In this document: piece by piece, positions 28,618 through 40,306 of the stretch
Numbering within the stretch: the stretch's first letter is position 1
How the letters are laid out: every line of letters starts with the position of its first letter
Source of the DNA: Semisulcospira habei
Taxonomy: Eukaryota; Mollusca; Gastropoda; Semisulcospiridae
Length of the DNA stretch: 64,000 bases
NCBI GenBank assembly: GCA_036245525.1
Contig: BTPG01000004.1
Span: forward strand, 19,639,709 to 19,703,708
Direction: 5' to 3'
Notes under the pieces: model-generated
Told to the model about the DNA's origin: nothing
Database searches by the model: none
What the model saw: the letters and a program-made list of their open reading frames with translations, nothing else
Position numbers and translations under genes: made by a program

Positions 28618-30444
28618 TTGCTTGCTTGCTTGGCTTGACTTCGCGAACGAAGATTTTATAGGAGTTGCCCACGACGTCTGCAGGCTTGTTCGTGGCTGCG
28701 GAGGCCAATCCGGGACAGGCAGGTTTGACCGCAGTGGCTGCAGGGGAAGGTATGGCCAGGGTTCTGAGCTGCGGCATCTCTGTTTTTTCTCCTGAGCCGC
28801 TTGTCCTTAAGGCTAGCTCTGTGAGAGTCCTCAAAGGAGACAGCTGCCTTGTAAATGGTGGAGCGCCAGGTGTCACGGTCCGCAGCAAGCGAAGACCACT
28901 GGTGGTGGTCGATTTGGCAGGCACTAAGTGACTTCTTGAGACAGTCTTTGTATCTCTTCTTTGGTGCCCCTCTGTCACGGTGTCCAGTAGCAAGCTCGCC
29001 GAACAGGGTGATCTTTGGTAGGCGATGATCCTCCATCCTGGAGACATGCCCCGCCCAGCGGAGCTGTGTCCGCAGCAGCAAAGCCTCGATGCTCACAGTT
29101 TCAGCCCGTTCAAGGACCTCGACGTTGGTGACATAGTCACTCCAGTGAATGCCCAGGATGGTACGCAGGCAGCGCTGGTGGAAGCGTTCGAGGAGTCGTA
29201 GTTGGCTGCGGTAGAGGGCCCAGGACTCGGAACCATACAGCAGGGTGGTGAGGACCACAGCTCTGTACACGCTGATCTTGGTGCCTGTTTTCAGCTGCTG
29301 ATTGTGCCACACCCGCTTGAAAAGTCGCCCGAAAGCGCTGTTCGCTTTTGCCAGCCTGCTGTCAAGCTCCTTGTCCAGCTTGGCGTCCGACGTGATAATG
29401 CAGCCAAGGTAAGTATACTGGTGCACTGACTTTAGTTCAGACTCGCCGATGGTGATGTGAGGAGGGCGGTACACTGTCTTGGGTGCCGGCTGATGGAGGA
29501 CCTCTGTCTTTTTGAGACTGACCTCGAGTCCAAAGAGCTGGGCAGCATCTGCGAAGCAAGACGTGATGCGCTGCAGGGCTCTCTCTGTGTGTGCAACGAG
29601 GGCAGCATCATCAGCAAAAAGCAGCTCACGAATCAGTTGGTCTAGGGTTTTCGTGTGGGCCTGCAGTCGTCTGAGGTTGAACAGGCTGCCATCGAGACGA
29701 TACCTGATGTACACTGCATCGTCATCATCGAGGTCCACTGTGGCCTGCTTCAACATCATGCTAAAAAAGATGGTGAAGAGGGTCGGTGCCAGCACGCAGC
29801 CCTGCTTTACACCGTTGAGAATAGGGAATGGTTCTGAGAGGTCATTGTTGAGTCTGACCTGGCCTTGCTGGTCGTCGTGTAGCTGGACAATCATGTTGAG
29901 GAACTTTGGGGGACAGCCAAGTCGCTCCAGGATCTGCCACATGCCTTGCCTGCTCACAGTGTCGAACGCTTTTGTTAGGTCGACAAACGTTACGTACAGC
30001 CCTTTGTTCTGCTCGCGGCACTTCTCCTGTAGCTGTCTCAGCACGAAGACCATATCGGTGGTGCTCCTGTTTGCTCTGAAGCCACACTGGCCCTCTGGGA
30101 GTTGGTCTTCAGCGATGGCAGGTACCAGCCGATTCAGGAGCAGCCTTGCAAGGATTTTCCCAGCAATGGACAGCAGGGTAATTCCCCGGTAGTTGGAACA
30201 GTCAGACTTCTCGCCTTTGTTCTTGTACAGGGTGATAACGACTGCGTCACGGAGATCTTTTGGTAGTGTTCCTTCCTCCCAGCAGCAGAGAAAGAGGTCA
30301 TGGAGCTTGTTGTGCAGTGCTGTGCCTCCATGTTTCCAGATCTCTGGCGGTATTCCATCAATGCCTGCTGCTTTGCCACTCTTGAGCTGATGGATGGCTG
30401 TGAGGGTCTCTTCAGCGGTGGGCGGTTCGTCCAATTCAACCTTT
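28618..30444 (-). mobile_element. LINE family 2, copy 1, 5'-truncated
   Basis: The 13-bp duplication ACTAACAGAGTGA flanks it at 28605-28617 and 30445-30457. The - strand 3' end is GAAGTCAAGCC then AAGCAAGCAAGC. Truncated within the region before RT. Confidence 0.93.
28656..30444 (-). pseudogene. LINE RT, about 596 codons, N-terminally truncated but frame-intact
   Basis: It corresponds to residues from about 376 on of the 40352-43318 protein. RT motifs are present: NYRGITLLSIAGK, FVDLTKAFDTVSR, GVKQGCVLAP and FADDAALVAH. The C-terminus has a zinc finger-like PCSHCGQTCLSRIGLRSHEQ followed by AC, a C2-HC pattern. No endonuclease remains, so it cannot mobilise itself despite the open frame. Differences from the longer copy are few (for example QYTYLG for QFTYLG). 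Confidence 0.9.
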
Positions 30445-30546
30445 ACTAACAGAGTGAACTGAGGGACTAAAAGCCCTAAGCATGAAATAGAAGGATAGGT
30501 GATTTTAATTGTGGCACAGTCTATCCCCTCTTTATTCTATTGGACT

Positions 30547-30548
<2 letters not shown>

Positions 30549-30626
<78 letters not shown>

Positions 30627-30655
30627 CCAAGCCGTAATTTTCACACACGCATGCA

Positions 30656-30713
<58 letters not shown>
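30549..30713. repeat. TG array followed by inverted CA array
   Basis: About 75 bp of TG repeats, a 16-bp spacer containing AACCAAGCCGTAATTT, then about 70 bp of CA repeats. The two arrays are reverse complements and can fold into one long hairpin. Confidence 0.95.
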
Positions 30714-30714
<1 letters not shown>

Positions 30715-33195
30715 TCAGTGCATTCTACATTTTTATGTTCAGCCCTTTTGGCCACGGAATACAGTGCCGTTTCCGTACTGTCCAGTCTCTTAGCTATAGT
30801 CAATATTTCAAGGATCCCCTAAAAACACTACCGCCCATCAGCTGCACATTTGCCATGCACAAAATAACAACAACAACAACAAAAACCAGCACATTGACAG
30901 TCTCATTTCTTGGTTATGAACCTGATTCCTTACCAACCCCACACCCAAGCACAGCTGAAATCAGCGTGCCCCACAAATCACTAAGTCAGCGGCAACTCAA
31001 CATAGGCCCACTATTGTCCACTGGATAAGCTCAGGATGGAAAATATTACTAGGAAAATAAAATATTATGATCATGATCTACGAGTGTGATTGAGTGGCTG
31101 CAAGTTGCACCATAGGTGAATTTCCTGTACATAAAGTCTTTCGAACAATAAATTAAATTAGCTGCTTTATTGATTTATCCCATAGGTGAGGTAGCAGGGA
31201 TAATATGGGCAACCTAGAAACGTGTACAACACATGCGGACCACTCTTTATTCTAGTCACACTGTGACCTGTGAACACGGCATCCATGCTTGCGCGTACCA
31301 GCTCTTTCCCCGGGCGTTATAAGTTTGAGCATGTGTTCAGTCTTATGCTAAAACCTGACTTTGTCCGCTCTGAGAAGAACTGCGCAGTTCGTTTGCGGCA
31401 GCAGGTTCTCAGTAGCCTTTGTAAATGCAGGGGCAAATGTACATATATGCTAGGACTGGTTTGGCATCCTGTCTCGGAAGACAATGGAGTATATGCGCTT
31501 GCTGGGTCAGTCACTGGAGTGACCTCTCCAGGGCGCAAGCCTGGGCGAAGTGTATGGAGATCCTGGGGTGCCCAGTCGTCAAGATCCCCCTCTCGGCCTC
31601 GCTGATGTATCCAAAGGAATGCAAAGCAGTACGTTTGGCACCAGTTTGGCTGCAGGAGCTGCCAGAACAGTGCGTGAATACAGGCAGCTGTCTGCCTTCG
31701 GGGCTCCACTCCTGATTTGAAGGGTTTACTCCCCCACATTTGGCCGTTGGATCCAACCTGATCTCCTCCGTCCTCTAGCCGTTGGCTGTCAGAAACAGCT
31801 CATCCACCTAGTGGTGCAATGTGAACACCACCCCCTCACGTGGTTTAGCCCACCAGCTGAGGTGGTTTGCCAGGGTGTGGCGCTTGGAGCCAGCACGTGA
31901 GAGATTAAGGAGATGGATGAGGACCAGTGATGCCCGTCCGTCCTATGTAGGACGCAGCTGCCGAACAGCAAAGGTGCTACCTCTATCCAGAGCCCCCTAC
32001 ACCCCTGCTAGGACTAGAAGCGGTATATTGGCCTGTCTCCTGCACGGTTTCAGTTTCAGCAAGCATACTGGCCTGCAATACCAGCTTGGTGAAAATACAT
32101 AGATTGTAATGAGTCTGTGCAAGTTTTGAAAACCTTCGGTGGTAAACCTCTCTCGTGATTTATACTATAGTGCTCCTCAGTTCCCGCATCAGAGTAGGGT
32201 TTGTCTAACGTGTAACCCCGAGGCGGCCGGCGAATTTTCGCAAACGAATGCGGGCGCTTTTGTGTACGTTAGAAGCCTAGTGCCTGGCTTTAGGTTTCAA
32301 ATGAATGGCCAAACAAACGCATACTTTGATTGTGCAGCATCAAATCTAACGCTCGTAGCACGTGAGGTCAACACAATACACTCAAACAAAAGTAATTTAT
32401 CAATAGCTGACCATTTAAAGCATTCTAAATAAAACATTTGATTTTAAACACTTGGAAACATTGCTACAAGTTTCCTGGCAATATAGCAATAGATTATCAA
32501 TTTCCACAGTATCACATAAAAAAAGAAAAACAACCGAAGAGAGTAAAACCAAGATGTCGGACCGCGTCGTTAGCAATGGAATCAGCGATCGCTTTACCGA
32601 CTTGAAAAGCTGAGAATTTTTACAAAGGAAGGCCTCAGAGTAAAAATAGACTGTACAGAGACCTCGGGAAAGGGTTGGGAATTTGTTTACAGTACACATA
32701 AACACGCCGGCACGACCAGGGAGCGATAAAGCGGCAGCGGCGAGCTGTTAAAGCGGCCGAGGCGTTGACAGTTTCTGTCGTTATGTTGGGGTAAGAGGCA
32801 GTCTGGCACCAGATTCTAGCGAGGCCTTGTTTCGGCATGGATGAAACATCTGGGTCACGGACATTTGACACTGCTCTGGGTGTATCAATTTACAGGTCAG
32901 TGTTGGCCGGACAGGTCGTATGCCAAAACTGGGTCAAGTCACAGACCAACTTTAATAACTTCTCATTTTCTCTTTCCGCAGAACGTCTTTCCAAGCATCT
33001 CCTGAAGGAGTCACTGTGCAGAAAATACACAGCAGGCAATGCAAATAATGTGAAATGTGTAAGGCACGTGAACACGGTGATCAGCCAATCAGGAACTCTC
33101 TTGTATGGTTCATTGTTTACAAGCAATGTCACAGCCACGTACGGGAGCCAAAGCAAATGACGTACACACACGTAGTGATAAGGTAAAAATGTTAA
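30714..33195. other. Intergenic stretch, no confirmed gene
   Basis: It contains short open frames without recognisable domains, a reverse copy of the CCATTGCTAACGACG repeat at 32541-32610, and a possible small two-exon gene near 32837-33050 that I list only as a finding. 31300-31830 has no identified homology. Confidence 0.5.
32541..32610 (-). repeat. Dispersed repeat, CCATTGCTAACGACG family
   Basis: On the - strand it reads CTTTTCAAGTCGGTAAAGCG, then ATCGCTGATTCCATTGCTAA and CGACGCGGTCC, matching 27451-27521. Confidence 0.7.
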
Positions 33196-33355
33196 ATGTT
33201 TAGGGCTTAACGTCTTTTGTCCACCACGAGGGTGATTTCAAAGACGGGGACAACGAAAAAGGGTCTGAGCAAATTTTGACCCAAGCTGGATTCGATCGCG
33301 GGACCTTTTGGTCTGGAGGCAAACGCTGTTACCACCGAGCCACCCAGCTCCCCCT
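33196..33355 (-). repeat. tRNA-derived SINE, cut by gap
   Basis: On the - strand GGGTGGCTCGGTGGTAACAG is A-box like and CGATCGAATCC is B-box like; the 3' end reads GGACAAAAGACGTTAAGCCC. Its 5' side meets the N gap. Confidence 0.78.
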
Positions 33356-33855
33356 NNNNNNNNNNNNNNNNNNNNNNNNNNNNNNNNNNNNNNNNNNNNN
33401 NNNNNNNNNNNNNNNNNNNNNNNNNNNNNNNNNNNNNNNNNNNNNNNNNNNNNNNNNNNNNNNNNNNNNNNNNNNNNNNNNNNNNNNNNNNNNNNNNNNN
33501 NNNNNNNNNNNNNNNNNNNNNNNNNNNNNNNNNNNNNNNNNNNNNNNNNNNNNNNNNNNNNNNNNNNNNNNNNNNNNNNNNNNNNNNNNNNNNNNNNNNN
33601 NNNNNNNNNNNNNNNNNNNNNNNNNNNNNNNNNNNNNNNNNNNNNNNNNNNNNNNNNNNNNNNNNNNNNNNNNNNNNNNNNNNNNNNNNNNNNNNNNNNN
33701 NNNNNNNNNNNNNNNNNNNNNNNNNNNNNNNNNNNNNNNNNNNNNNNNNNNNNNNNNNNNNNNNNNNNNNNNNNNNNNNNNNNNNNNNNNNNNNNNNNNN
33801 NNNNNNNNNNNNNNNNNNNNNNNNNNNNNNNNNNNNNNNNNNNNNNNNNNNNNNN
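33356..33855. other. Assembly gap of 500 N
   Basis: Exactly 500 ambiguous bases; true distance unknown. Confidence 0.99.
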
Positions 33856-34157
33856 TTACTTGCTGATGATTTTAATTTACTCACTGGAATAAACTTGTAA
33901 CTTGTATGCTTGAAATTTTCAATGTTATGCACAAAAAATGTCTTGCACCTTATCCGGGCGGTGTACGAGGACTGGTTCCCTCACATCGAAAAATAGCTTT
34001 CGAAAAACACTTCTACAAAAATGTCTCCATCCTAAGGACAAATATTGTTGCCATGCATAAACTATATGGCATTAGTACTTTCGTTTCGTACCTGCAAACC
34101 ATTGTTACTCTTTTGACGAACTACTTAGTCTGCAGAAATTGCGAAAAGCTGCTGGAC

Positions 34158-34158
<1 letters not shown>

Positions 34159-34243
<85 letters not shown>
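34159..34243. repeat. AG microsatellite
   Basis: About 42 uninterrupted AG units. Confidence 0.99.
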
Positions 34244-34247
<4 letters not shown>

Positions 34248-34556
34248 TGTAGCCTCTGTTCTATGATTTATCAGTGGTCAGTGCCTATTCTAGTATGTCT
34301 GGACAAAGCCTGTGGTGGTGTGACGCCGGGGGACATTGACAATGATCAACCAGACTGTATATACCAATGTAAGTGTGAACTGACATTTTGATATAAAACA
34401 TGTATTACATTACGTTTTATGTTGGTGAGTGAGTATTTGTGCATTAAAGTGAGCGAATCGTTTTTATTTCTCATTTCATATTATTCTTAGCGTGTGAATC
34501 GTGTTTATTTCTCATTTCAAAAATTTTCTTTTCAGACAAACCAGCGAGCAAAGCCT

Positions 34557-34630
34557 ATCGGGCCGACATCCGTCGCAGTGGGCCCGCGTACAAGTGTGCG
34601 CGGGCCCACTTCTGCCTACTTCGGCCCGAT
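34557..34630. repeat. GC-rich 74-bp palindrome
   Basis: ATCGGGCCGA...GCAGTGGGCCCGCG pairs with CGCGGGCCCACTTCTGC and TCGGCCCGAT. Confidence 0.8.
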
Positions 34631-35913
34631 GACCTGCGCACTGGGTAATGACCGAATCAGTGTAAATGGACAACACCAAACACGTGCTCGGTGATTCTTT
34701 GTATTCTTTGTAATTCTTTGTAATTCTTTGTAGACCTATGCATATATGTGTTAGTCTGTGAAAGTGAGCATGAGGGCTCTTTACCATGAGGGGTCCAAAA
34801 TCACAGACCGGCACACATGAGCATATCACCACACTGCAGAGGGGTGGGGGGGAGGGGGTATGCCCTAAAAACATGCTGCGTGATAGGCGGTTTTTTTCGG
34901 CTTCGTGATTACATTTTTTTTCGTCCTCCTGATCCTTGAAAAATTAAATCATCGTGAAACGTGAAAGTCAAAATAATCTCTTTGTGATCAGTGAAAATGT
35001 GTAAAATATGTTTCCAGATTTTAAAGTCTGCTTAGAAACCCTCAATTAACACTACCCCCCCCCCCCACACACACACACACCTCCGCCCTCATGTCGTTTG
35101 AGGCGGTGTCTTCTCTTCCATCTTTCCACCATGAAACATGAATATTATATTGTATTCATAATTCGCAAATAAATCGCCAATCCGTGGTTAGTATCCACCC
35201 CCTCCCCCGCCCGTTAAGCAAATTCTTTCATTCTTTCTCATAAAACTAAGAGATAACCTGCATGAGGTCTGGTGGCAGCCTTAAAACGCAGGACTGGAAA
35301 AGAAAGGGCGTCTGCATGTTTTGCATTTTTTATTGGACCATTTCTAACTTTACCAATGATGTTTTTTTTCCCATTCTGATCATGGTGTGCCGTGTTCAGC
35401 TCCGCCGCAGTAGTGTATCCTTGGAGAAAGTTCGGCTCATGGCACAAGATTGGAGTCTGGTGATCCGTCGATAATGGCGCAAGAACGATCACTCCTTCCG
35501 GACTTCCGAATAATGACAGCCGAGCACAACCATTATGCAAAGCCTGTCACCTCCACTTCCCAATAAATGGCGGACTTAAAAAAAAAAAAAAAACTGAAAT
35601 CGTCTGCTAACAGCCTATGTGTACTACTCACAATAAGTTACTTTGATGGGGTGGGGTTAAAGCAGTGTATAATTGTGCGTGTGCTGTGTGCATGCGCAGT
35701 GAGTCCAGTGTGTTCTTGGTGAACAGCGCTATACAAGAGTTACGTATTTATTTTAGTATAGAGATGGTGGCTCAATGGTAGTGACAGATTAGATTTGCCC
35801 CCCCCCCCCCCCGGTTTCAAGCGCGGCTAATCAGGAACGACTCAGGTTTGCGCTATCACGGTCGATCCAGGGACATCGCCAGGAAGATGGCGCCAGAAGC
35901 AACGTGACACGTC

Positions 35914-35995
35914 TTGAACTCATTCGAGACGTGACGCGTCCGGATACGCGACTTTAGGACGCGTATCCGGAGGCGGCACGTCTCGAATGAGTTAC
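35914..35995. repeat. H4 palindrome
   Basis: ACTCATTCGAGACGTGACGC with GTCCGGATACGCG pairs with CGCGTATCCGG and GGCACGTCTCGAATGAGT. Edge tetramers are TTGA and TTAC in place of TTAA, offset by point changes. Confidence 0.78.
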
Positions 35996-36611
35996 AGATC
36001 TCAGCTGTAAGGGTATCTTTCGCCACGTCATTCCTATAGCACTGTCAGTACAGCATTTACAGCTAGCGTCGTTTCGAATCCTGCTGGCAAAGAATGATCT
36101 GGCCTCCTGCCACGACTTGAAATGATGGGGTAAATTTACGACAGACAATCTGGGCCAGCCCCGATCGATGCCGGCAACGATCGTAGTGCAGGTGCAATGT
36201 GATGCGCCTGCAAGTAGGAGCCAATGTCGTAATATCAATCCACTGAGTCCGCCGCCAACGCCATCCCAGGCACAGTTTTGCAAGAGAAATTCCAGGCCAA
36301 AAAAGGTGACTGCCTGGAGACGTGAAATTTCCCACACTGGTTTTCTGTTACAGCGGTACCGAATCGTGGAAGACAACCAGGGTGAGATTTTTTGAGACGG
36401 AGGCGTAGATTCTTCTTTGAGAATGTCCGTTTTTTTGGGAGGGAGGAATATATTGAGCGCTGGTCCGTGATTTTCTTATGGGACTGGTCGGAGCACTTAG
36501 TTCCATAGCATGCAAATCATGACGAACATAAGCGGGCACACATCAGACTGTAACACAATAAAAATTACGTCATGCCTAGGTTACCGGCTATCCGTACATT
36601 TGGCGGGAAGC

Positions 36612-36622
36612 GCCGCGCGCGC

Positions 36623-36677
<55 letters not shown>

Positions 36678-36691
36678 GTGTGTGTGTGTGT
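36612..36691. repeat. CG/TG microsatellite
   Basis: A CGCGCG run grades into a TG array of about 65 bp. Confidence 0.97.
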
Positions 36692-37460
36692 AGACACGAG
36701 AATCTCCGGTGTTTCTGTACTCAGGCCTGAAACGTTAGGAAATGCTTTGATCGAGATGTATTTCGGAGCGCTTCCGAGCATATTCAAATTAAGTGACTCG
36801 ATCAAGAGATAACTTGCCGTTTATATTAAGTCGGTTGACTCACATTTGAGTCCGTAATTTTCTATTCACTTAGAATTGTGGGTATAGCTAGCTTGGAGAT
36901 AGACATTGGATAAATTCGTAATCCAGCGTTGTTTCATTTTCAACTTTTTGAATAATAATTAATTCATTTGTCCAGGTTTTGAATCAACTATATACTCCCA
37001 TCAAACAGTCAGCCCTGGAAGTGGCTGTGTAGAAAACAGTCAGCCATGGAAGAGGCTGAGTGCCTTTCGGATGAGTGACGTGAACATCAAATTCGTCATC
37101 GTGTACACGGCGTCGTGAGACTAGCGATGCCATGACGTCAAGCTTATAGTGACGTCATTTTCCTGATTGCGCTATTCTTCTTCAGAATTCCTGTCGCTAC
37201 ACGAGCCCACAGAGCGCACTAATGGCGGGAAGCGCCGTGTGTCCGTCTTTATTTGTGTGCGACGACGTGTGTGTTGATCAGAGGTTGGCAGGAGAGAAAT
37301 TAATGGATCAGAAGGACAAGCTTAACAATATGACCAACTCTGAATGTTCCTAAAAGAAAAACGCATGTGAGCTCCAAACAATACGGTAGACTTTGGGATG
37401 AAATCCTCATCTTGTTGTTTAGAGGGCGAACAAACCATAAGGCCCGAAATCACAGACCAG

Positions 37461-37533
37461 TACATCCCAACCTGCAAAAGGCCATCGGACCGAAGTCGGC
37501 CGACTTCGTCAACATAGCTTTGTGTAGGTTGGG

Positions 37534-37606
<73 letters not shown>
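37461..37606. repeat. Inverted repeat followed by TG microsatellite
   Basis: CATCCCAACCTGC pairs with TAGGTTGGGATG around GAAGTCGGCCGACTTC, next to an H5-like CGAAATCACAGACC. A TG array fills 37535-37606. Confidence 0.75.
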
Positions 37607-37610
<4 letters not shown>

Positions 37611-38166
37611 TGCGCCGTGCGTGCGTGCGTGCGTGCGTTCGTGTTTTATTTTGTTTGTATTTTCAAGTGCGAGTGGTAAAATACATTGTACGCAGTAACA
37701 ATCTGCATACGTAGCGCTGTACTCAAATAGAAAATACCAGGCTAAAGCCGTAATTTTGTTTTGGAAGAATAAAAAAAAAAAAAAATGAAGCTCGAATGTG
37801 TTTTTGCTTTTAAGATTCCACTTTACTGCGCTCTCATAAAAGTTTTTTCTTTCTCTCTTACGCTCCAAGTGTCATTTTTAAGGTTTATTTCCGCCTTTAG
37901 TTTACGCTTCGTTGACTCTTTGGCTCTCGAGGCGAACAGATTTGCGCATCGACATTTTTTTCCCCTTGTCTGATTTTACATTCATGACAACGTTCGGAAG
38001 TGTCTGTGCATTTCAGTCTTGAAAGAATGCCAGAGGCAAGAGAAAAAGAAAAAAGAAAGAAAGAAAGAAAAAGGAAACATAAGATGGAACATTTCTCAAC
38101 TGTTTACGGCATGAAACTAGTACATGTGTACAGCAAACTTCGGATACCAGAAAACTCACGCAGACC

Positions 38167-38335
38167 CTAACCCTTTCAATGTCGAAAAAATCTGAATACC
38201 ACCCAACTGCAAGAGGTATAGATCCTCATGAGCCCCCGCAGTTGCGGGGGCTCATGAGGATCTATGCCTCTTGCTGAAACTACTTTGAATCCATTATTCA
38301 TGGGACGGCTGGAACTCTTTCGCGTTGAATTTGCG
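38167..38335. repeat. H2 hairpin MITE
   Basis: Left end CTAACCCTTTCAATGTCG; core AAGAGGTATAGATCCTCATG and CATGAGGATCTATGCCTCTT around CCCCCGCAGTTGCGGGGG (38208-38274). Right outer arm decayed. Confidence 0.82.
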
Positions 38336-38417
38336 CAGACTTCTGAAGTACAATGTACCTACAATGGCAGTGAACGCGTTTAGCGAAGATATTTACCCAG
38401 GAATGTGTACTCTCTGG

Positions 38418-38418
<1 letters not shown>

Positions 38419-38448
<30 letters not shown>

Positions 38449-38502
38449 AAGAAGAAGAAAAAAAAAAAGAAAAAAAAAAAAGAAAGAAAGAAAAAAAAAA
38501 GG
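38419..38502. repeat. A-rich tract
   Basis: A long poly-A with scattered G. Confidence 0.97.
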
Positions 38503-38566
38503 TTTATTATTTATAGCCCACTTTTGTGAGTCCCACTTCTCTCCGATCCTGGAATAGACGATTTCC

Positions 38567-38708
38567 GGAAGTAGGGCAGAAGCGCACGTGTTTCGGCGAA
38601 AACAGTGGCTTAAAAGCCCGGACAAACACGCAACTGATATGTTTGTCCAGGCGGGCTTTTAAGCCACTGTTTCCTTTGAAACACGTGCACTTCTGCCCTA
38701 CTTCTCAT
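38567..38708. repeat. 142-bp palindrome
   Basis: GGAAGTAGGGCAGAAGCGCA then CAGTGGCTTAAAAGCCCGG pairs with GGGCTTTTAAGCCACTG and TGCACTTCTGCCCTACTTCT. No TTAA flanks seen. Confidence 0.85.
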
Positions 38709-38767
38709 TTCCGAACAACGCCTATTTTGGGACTGAGTGAGTGACGCAGAGAAAAACGTTAAAAACG

Positions 38768-38905
38768 TGAAACGTTTAGGCCTTAACGTCTTTTGTCCAC
38801 CACGAAGGTGATTTCAAAGACGGGGCACCTAAATAGGGTCTAAACAAATTTTGACCCCAGCTGGATTCGAATCTGGGACCTTTCGAAGAGTGACTCAGAT
38901 AGCGT
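38768..38905 (-). repeat. tRNA-derived SINE fragment
   Basis: It matches the SINE at 33196-33355: CTTAACGTCTTTTGTCCACC near the left edge and GGATTCGAATCTGGGACC as the B box region. The tRNA 5' part is missing. Confidence 0.78.
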
Positions 38906-39115
38906 GGCAAGAAGAAAGGCTGCAAGGGCCGCCTGTGAATGCAAAACACAGAAGTCTATTTTTGTGAAAAGCACGATTTTCAGTTCATTGTCAAACGCCG
39001 CTTTTCAATGCCCAAAAAATGGGCTTACTGTCTTTCAGTTTGTTTTTTTGCTTGCCCTCACAGGGTAGAACTGAAGGGGATTAGATGGCGGTGAGGCAGG
39101 GAGAGAGAAAACACT

Positions 39116-39328
39116 TTAACTCATTCAGTCCCGACACACCACAGCCAGATATGGCTCGGCCATGCTAGTTCAAGGGTGGTGGCAGAATAGCTTGGCGCCT
39201 ATAGGCGCCAAGCTATTCTGCCACCACCCTTGAACTAGCACGGTCGATCTGTCGCGTGAATTGTAATGCAAACCTCAGAGGACAAATCCAATATGTGGGG
39301 ATTCCGCACCTGGGACACAATGAGTTAA
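39116..39328. repeat. H1 hairpin MITE with arm-paired change
   Basis: TTAACTCATTCAGTCCCG to ACACAATGAGTTAA. The arms read GGGTGGTGGCAGAATAGC and GCTATTCTGCCACCACCC, so GGC/GCC replaces the common GCC/GGC on both sides. The core is a perfect palindrome apart from the outer end. Confidence 0.92.
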
Positions 39329-39588
39329 GTGACATCTTATTTCGACTTGACGCTTTTATTATTTTATCGACAGAAAATGAAAATTCTCCACTCACGCAAG
39401 CTCACCTACATTTATGTGAAGACATGAGGTTCATTTGGCCAACAGTTTCCATAGTTTAGGGCTCCTCAAGTACTTTCTGGTCGCCCTTCCTTTAACACAC
39501 AAACCACACTAAACTAAATCTGGCTCTGCTAAATCGGGCGTCCATTGTCCCAGACTGATGCATGCAAGAGATTTGGTCTATGAAAGAA

Positions 39589-39766
39589 TTAACCCCTTCG
39601 CTGCCGGAACACACTGAACAAGCAATATTACGCAAGAGGCATAGATCCTCATGAGCCCCCGCAGTTGCGGGGGCTCATGAGGATCTATGCATCTTGCTGA
39701 GACTACTTTCGAATTCATGACGGCTGAGGCTCTTTGGCTGCAGACGCGGCAATCTGCGAGAAATCA
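39589..39766. repeat. H2 hairpin MITE
   Basis: TTAACCCCTTCGCTGCCGG at the left; core AAGAGGCATAGATCCTCATG with CCCCCGCAGTTGCGGGGG; right end near TGGCCGGCAGCG is decayed. Confidence 0.82.
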
Positions 39767-39876
39767 TGGCCGGCAGCGCCTGAGTTTATTCCAAGACATG
39801 TGTACACTCAGACGTAACATGACGACGTCTTTCGCCTGACTGAAAAGGAAAATAGAGCCGATCATCTTTGCACTAA

Positions 39877-39941
39877 GCAAGAGACAGATTCTCACGAGCG
39901 CCAGCGGCTGCAGGAGGCTCATGAGAATCTCTGTCTCTTGC
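39877..39941. repeat. H2 hairpin core
   Basis: GCAAGAGACAGATTCTCACG pairs with CATGAGAATCTCTGTCTCTTGC. The AGACAG/CTGTCT variant is matched in both arms. Confidence 0.82.
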
Positions 39942-40207
39942 AGGTGACACGATTAACTCAGTCCCAGACGTGGAAATGTCACGCCAAGCGTACTTATTGC
40001 CTCGGGGGGCGTAGAATGCCGCTTAGGTCATGAATACTGTATAGCGATCGTTCTGTTATTGACCACAGCACCTGTGGCGGCATTATCTGCAGGATCTGGC
40101 CTTACCTGCAAAGTATACCTCTTAAACATCTTGAGGTTGAAATTTGGAGTTGTCCTCTGAAAACTACGTAAATAAAACCCTTTTCAGGAGTAACTTAGAT
40201 CGGTCTT

Positions 40208-40297
40208 GATGGTTCAACGGCGGATGATGCTAAAATAGCTTGGCGTCAAACAGAATAGAATAGCTAGGTGTTACACTATTCTGGCACCATCCGCAGA
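40208..40297. repeat. Diverged H1 hairpin next to LINE insertion
   Basis: GCGGATGATGCTAAAATAGC pairs with ACTATTCTGGCACCATCCGC. The LINE target duplication starts one base to the right, so the LINE entered at the foot of this hairpin. Confidence 0.72.
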
Positions 40298-40306
40298 GTG
40301 ATATAT

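Larger units (their letters stand above)
33856..39115. other. Repeat-rich intergenic region, no gene recognised
   Basis: It holds AG, TG and A-rich microsatellites, palindromes and hairpin MITEs listed separately, an H5 half-arm at 34790-34815 (GGTCCAAAATCACAGACCGG), an H4 palindrome at 35914-35995, a tandem ATTCTTTGTA repeat at 34693-34731, a diverged H1 copy with a poly-C tract (35770-35870), and AATAAA plus a 16-bp poly-A at 35562-35593 that looks like the end of a retroposed transcript. Short ORFs lack known domains. Confidence 0.55.

Noticed and set aside
31270..31756. Overlapping ORFs of about 80-140 codons on both strands
   Set aside because: No motif or family recognised, and they are open on both strands with no preferred one; treated as non-coding.
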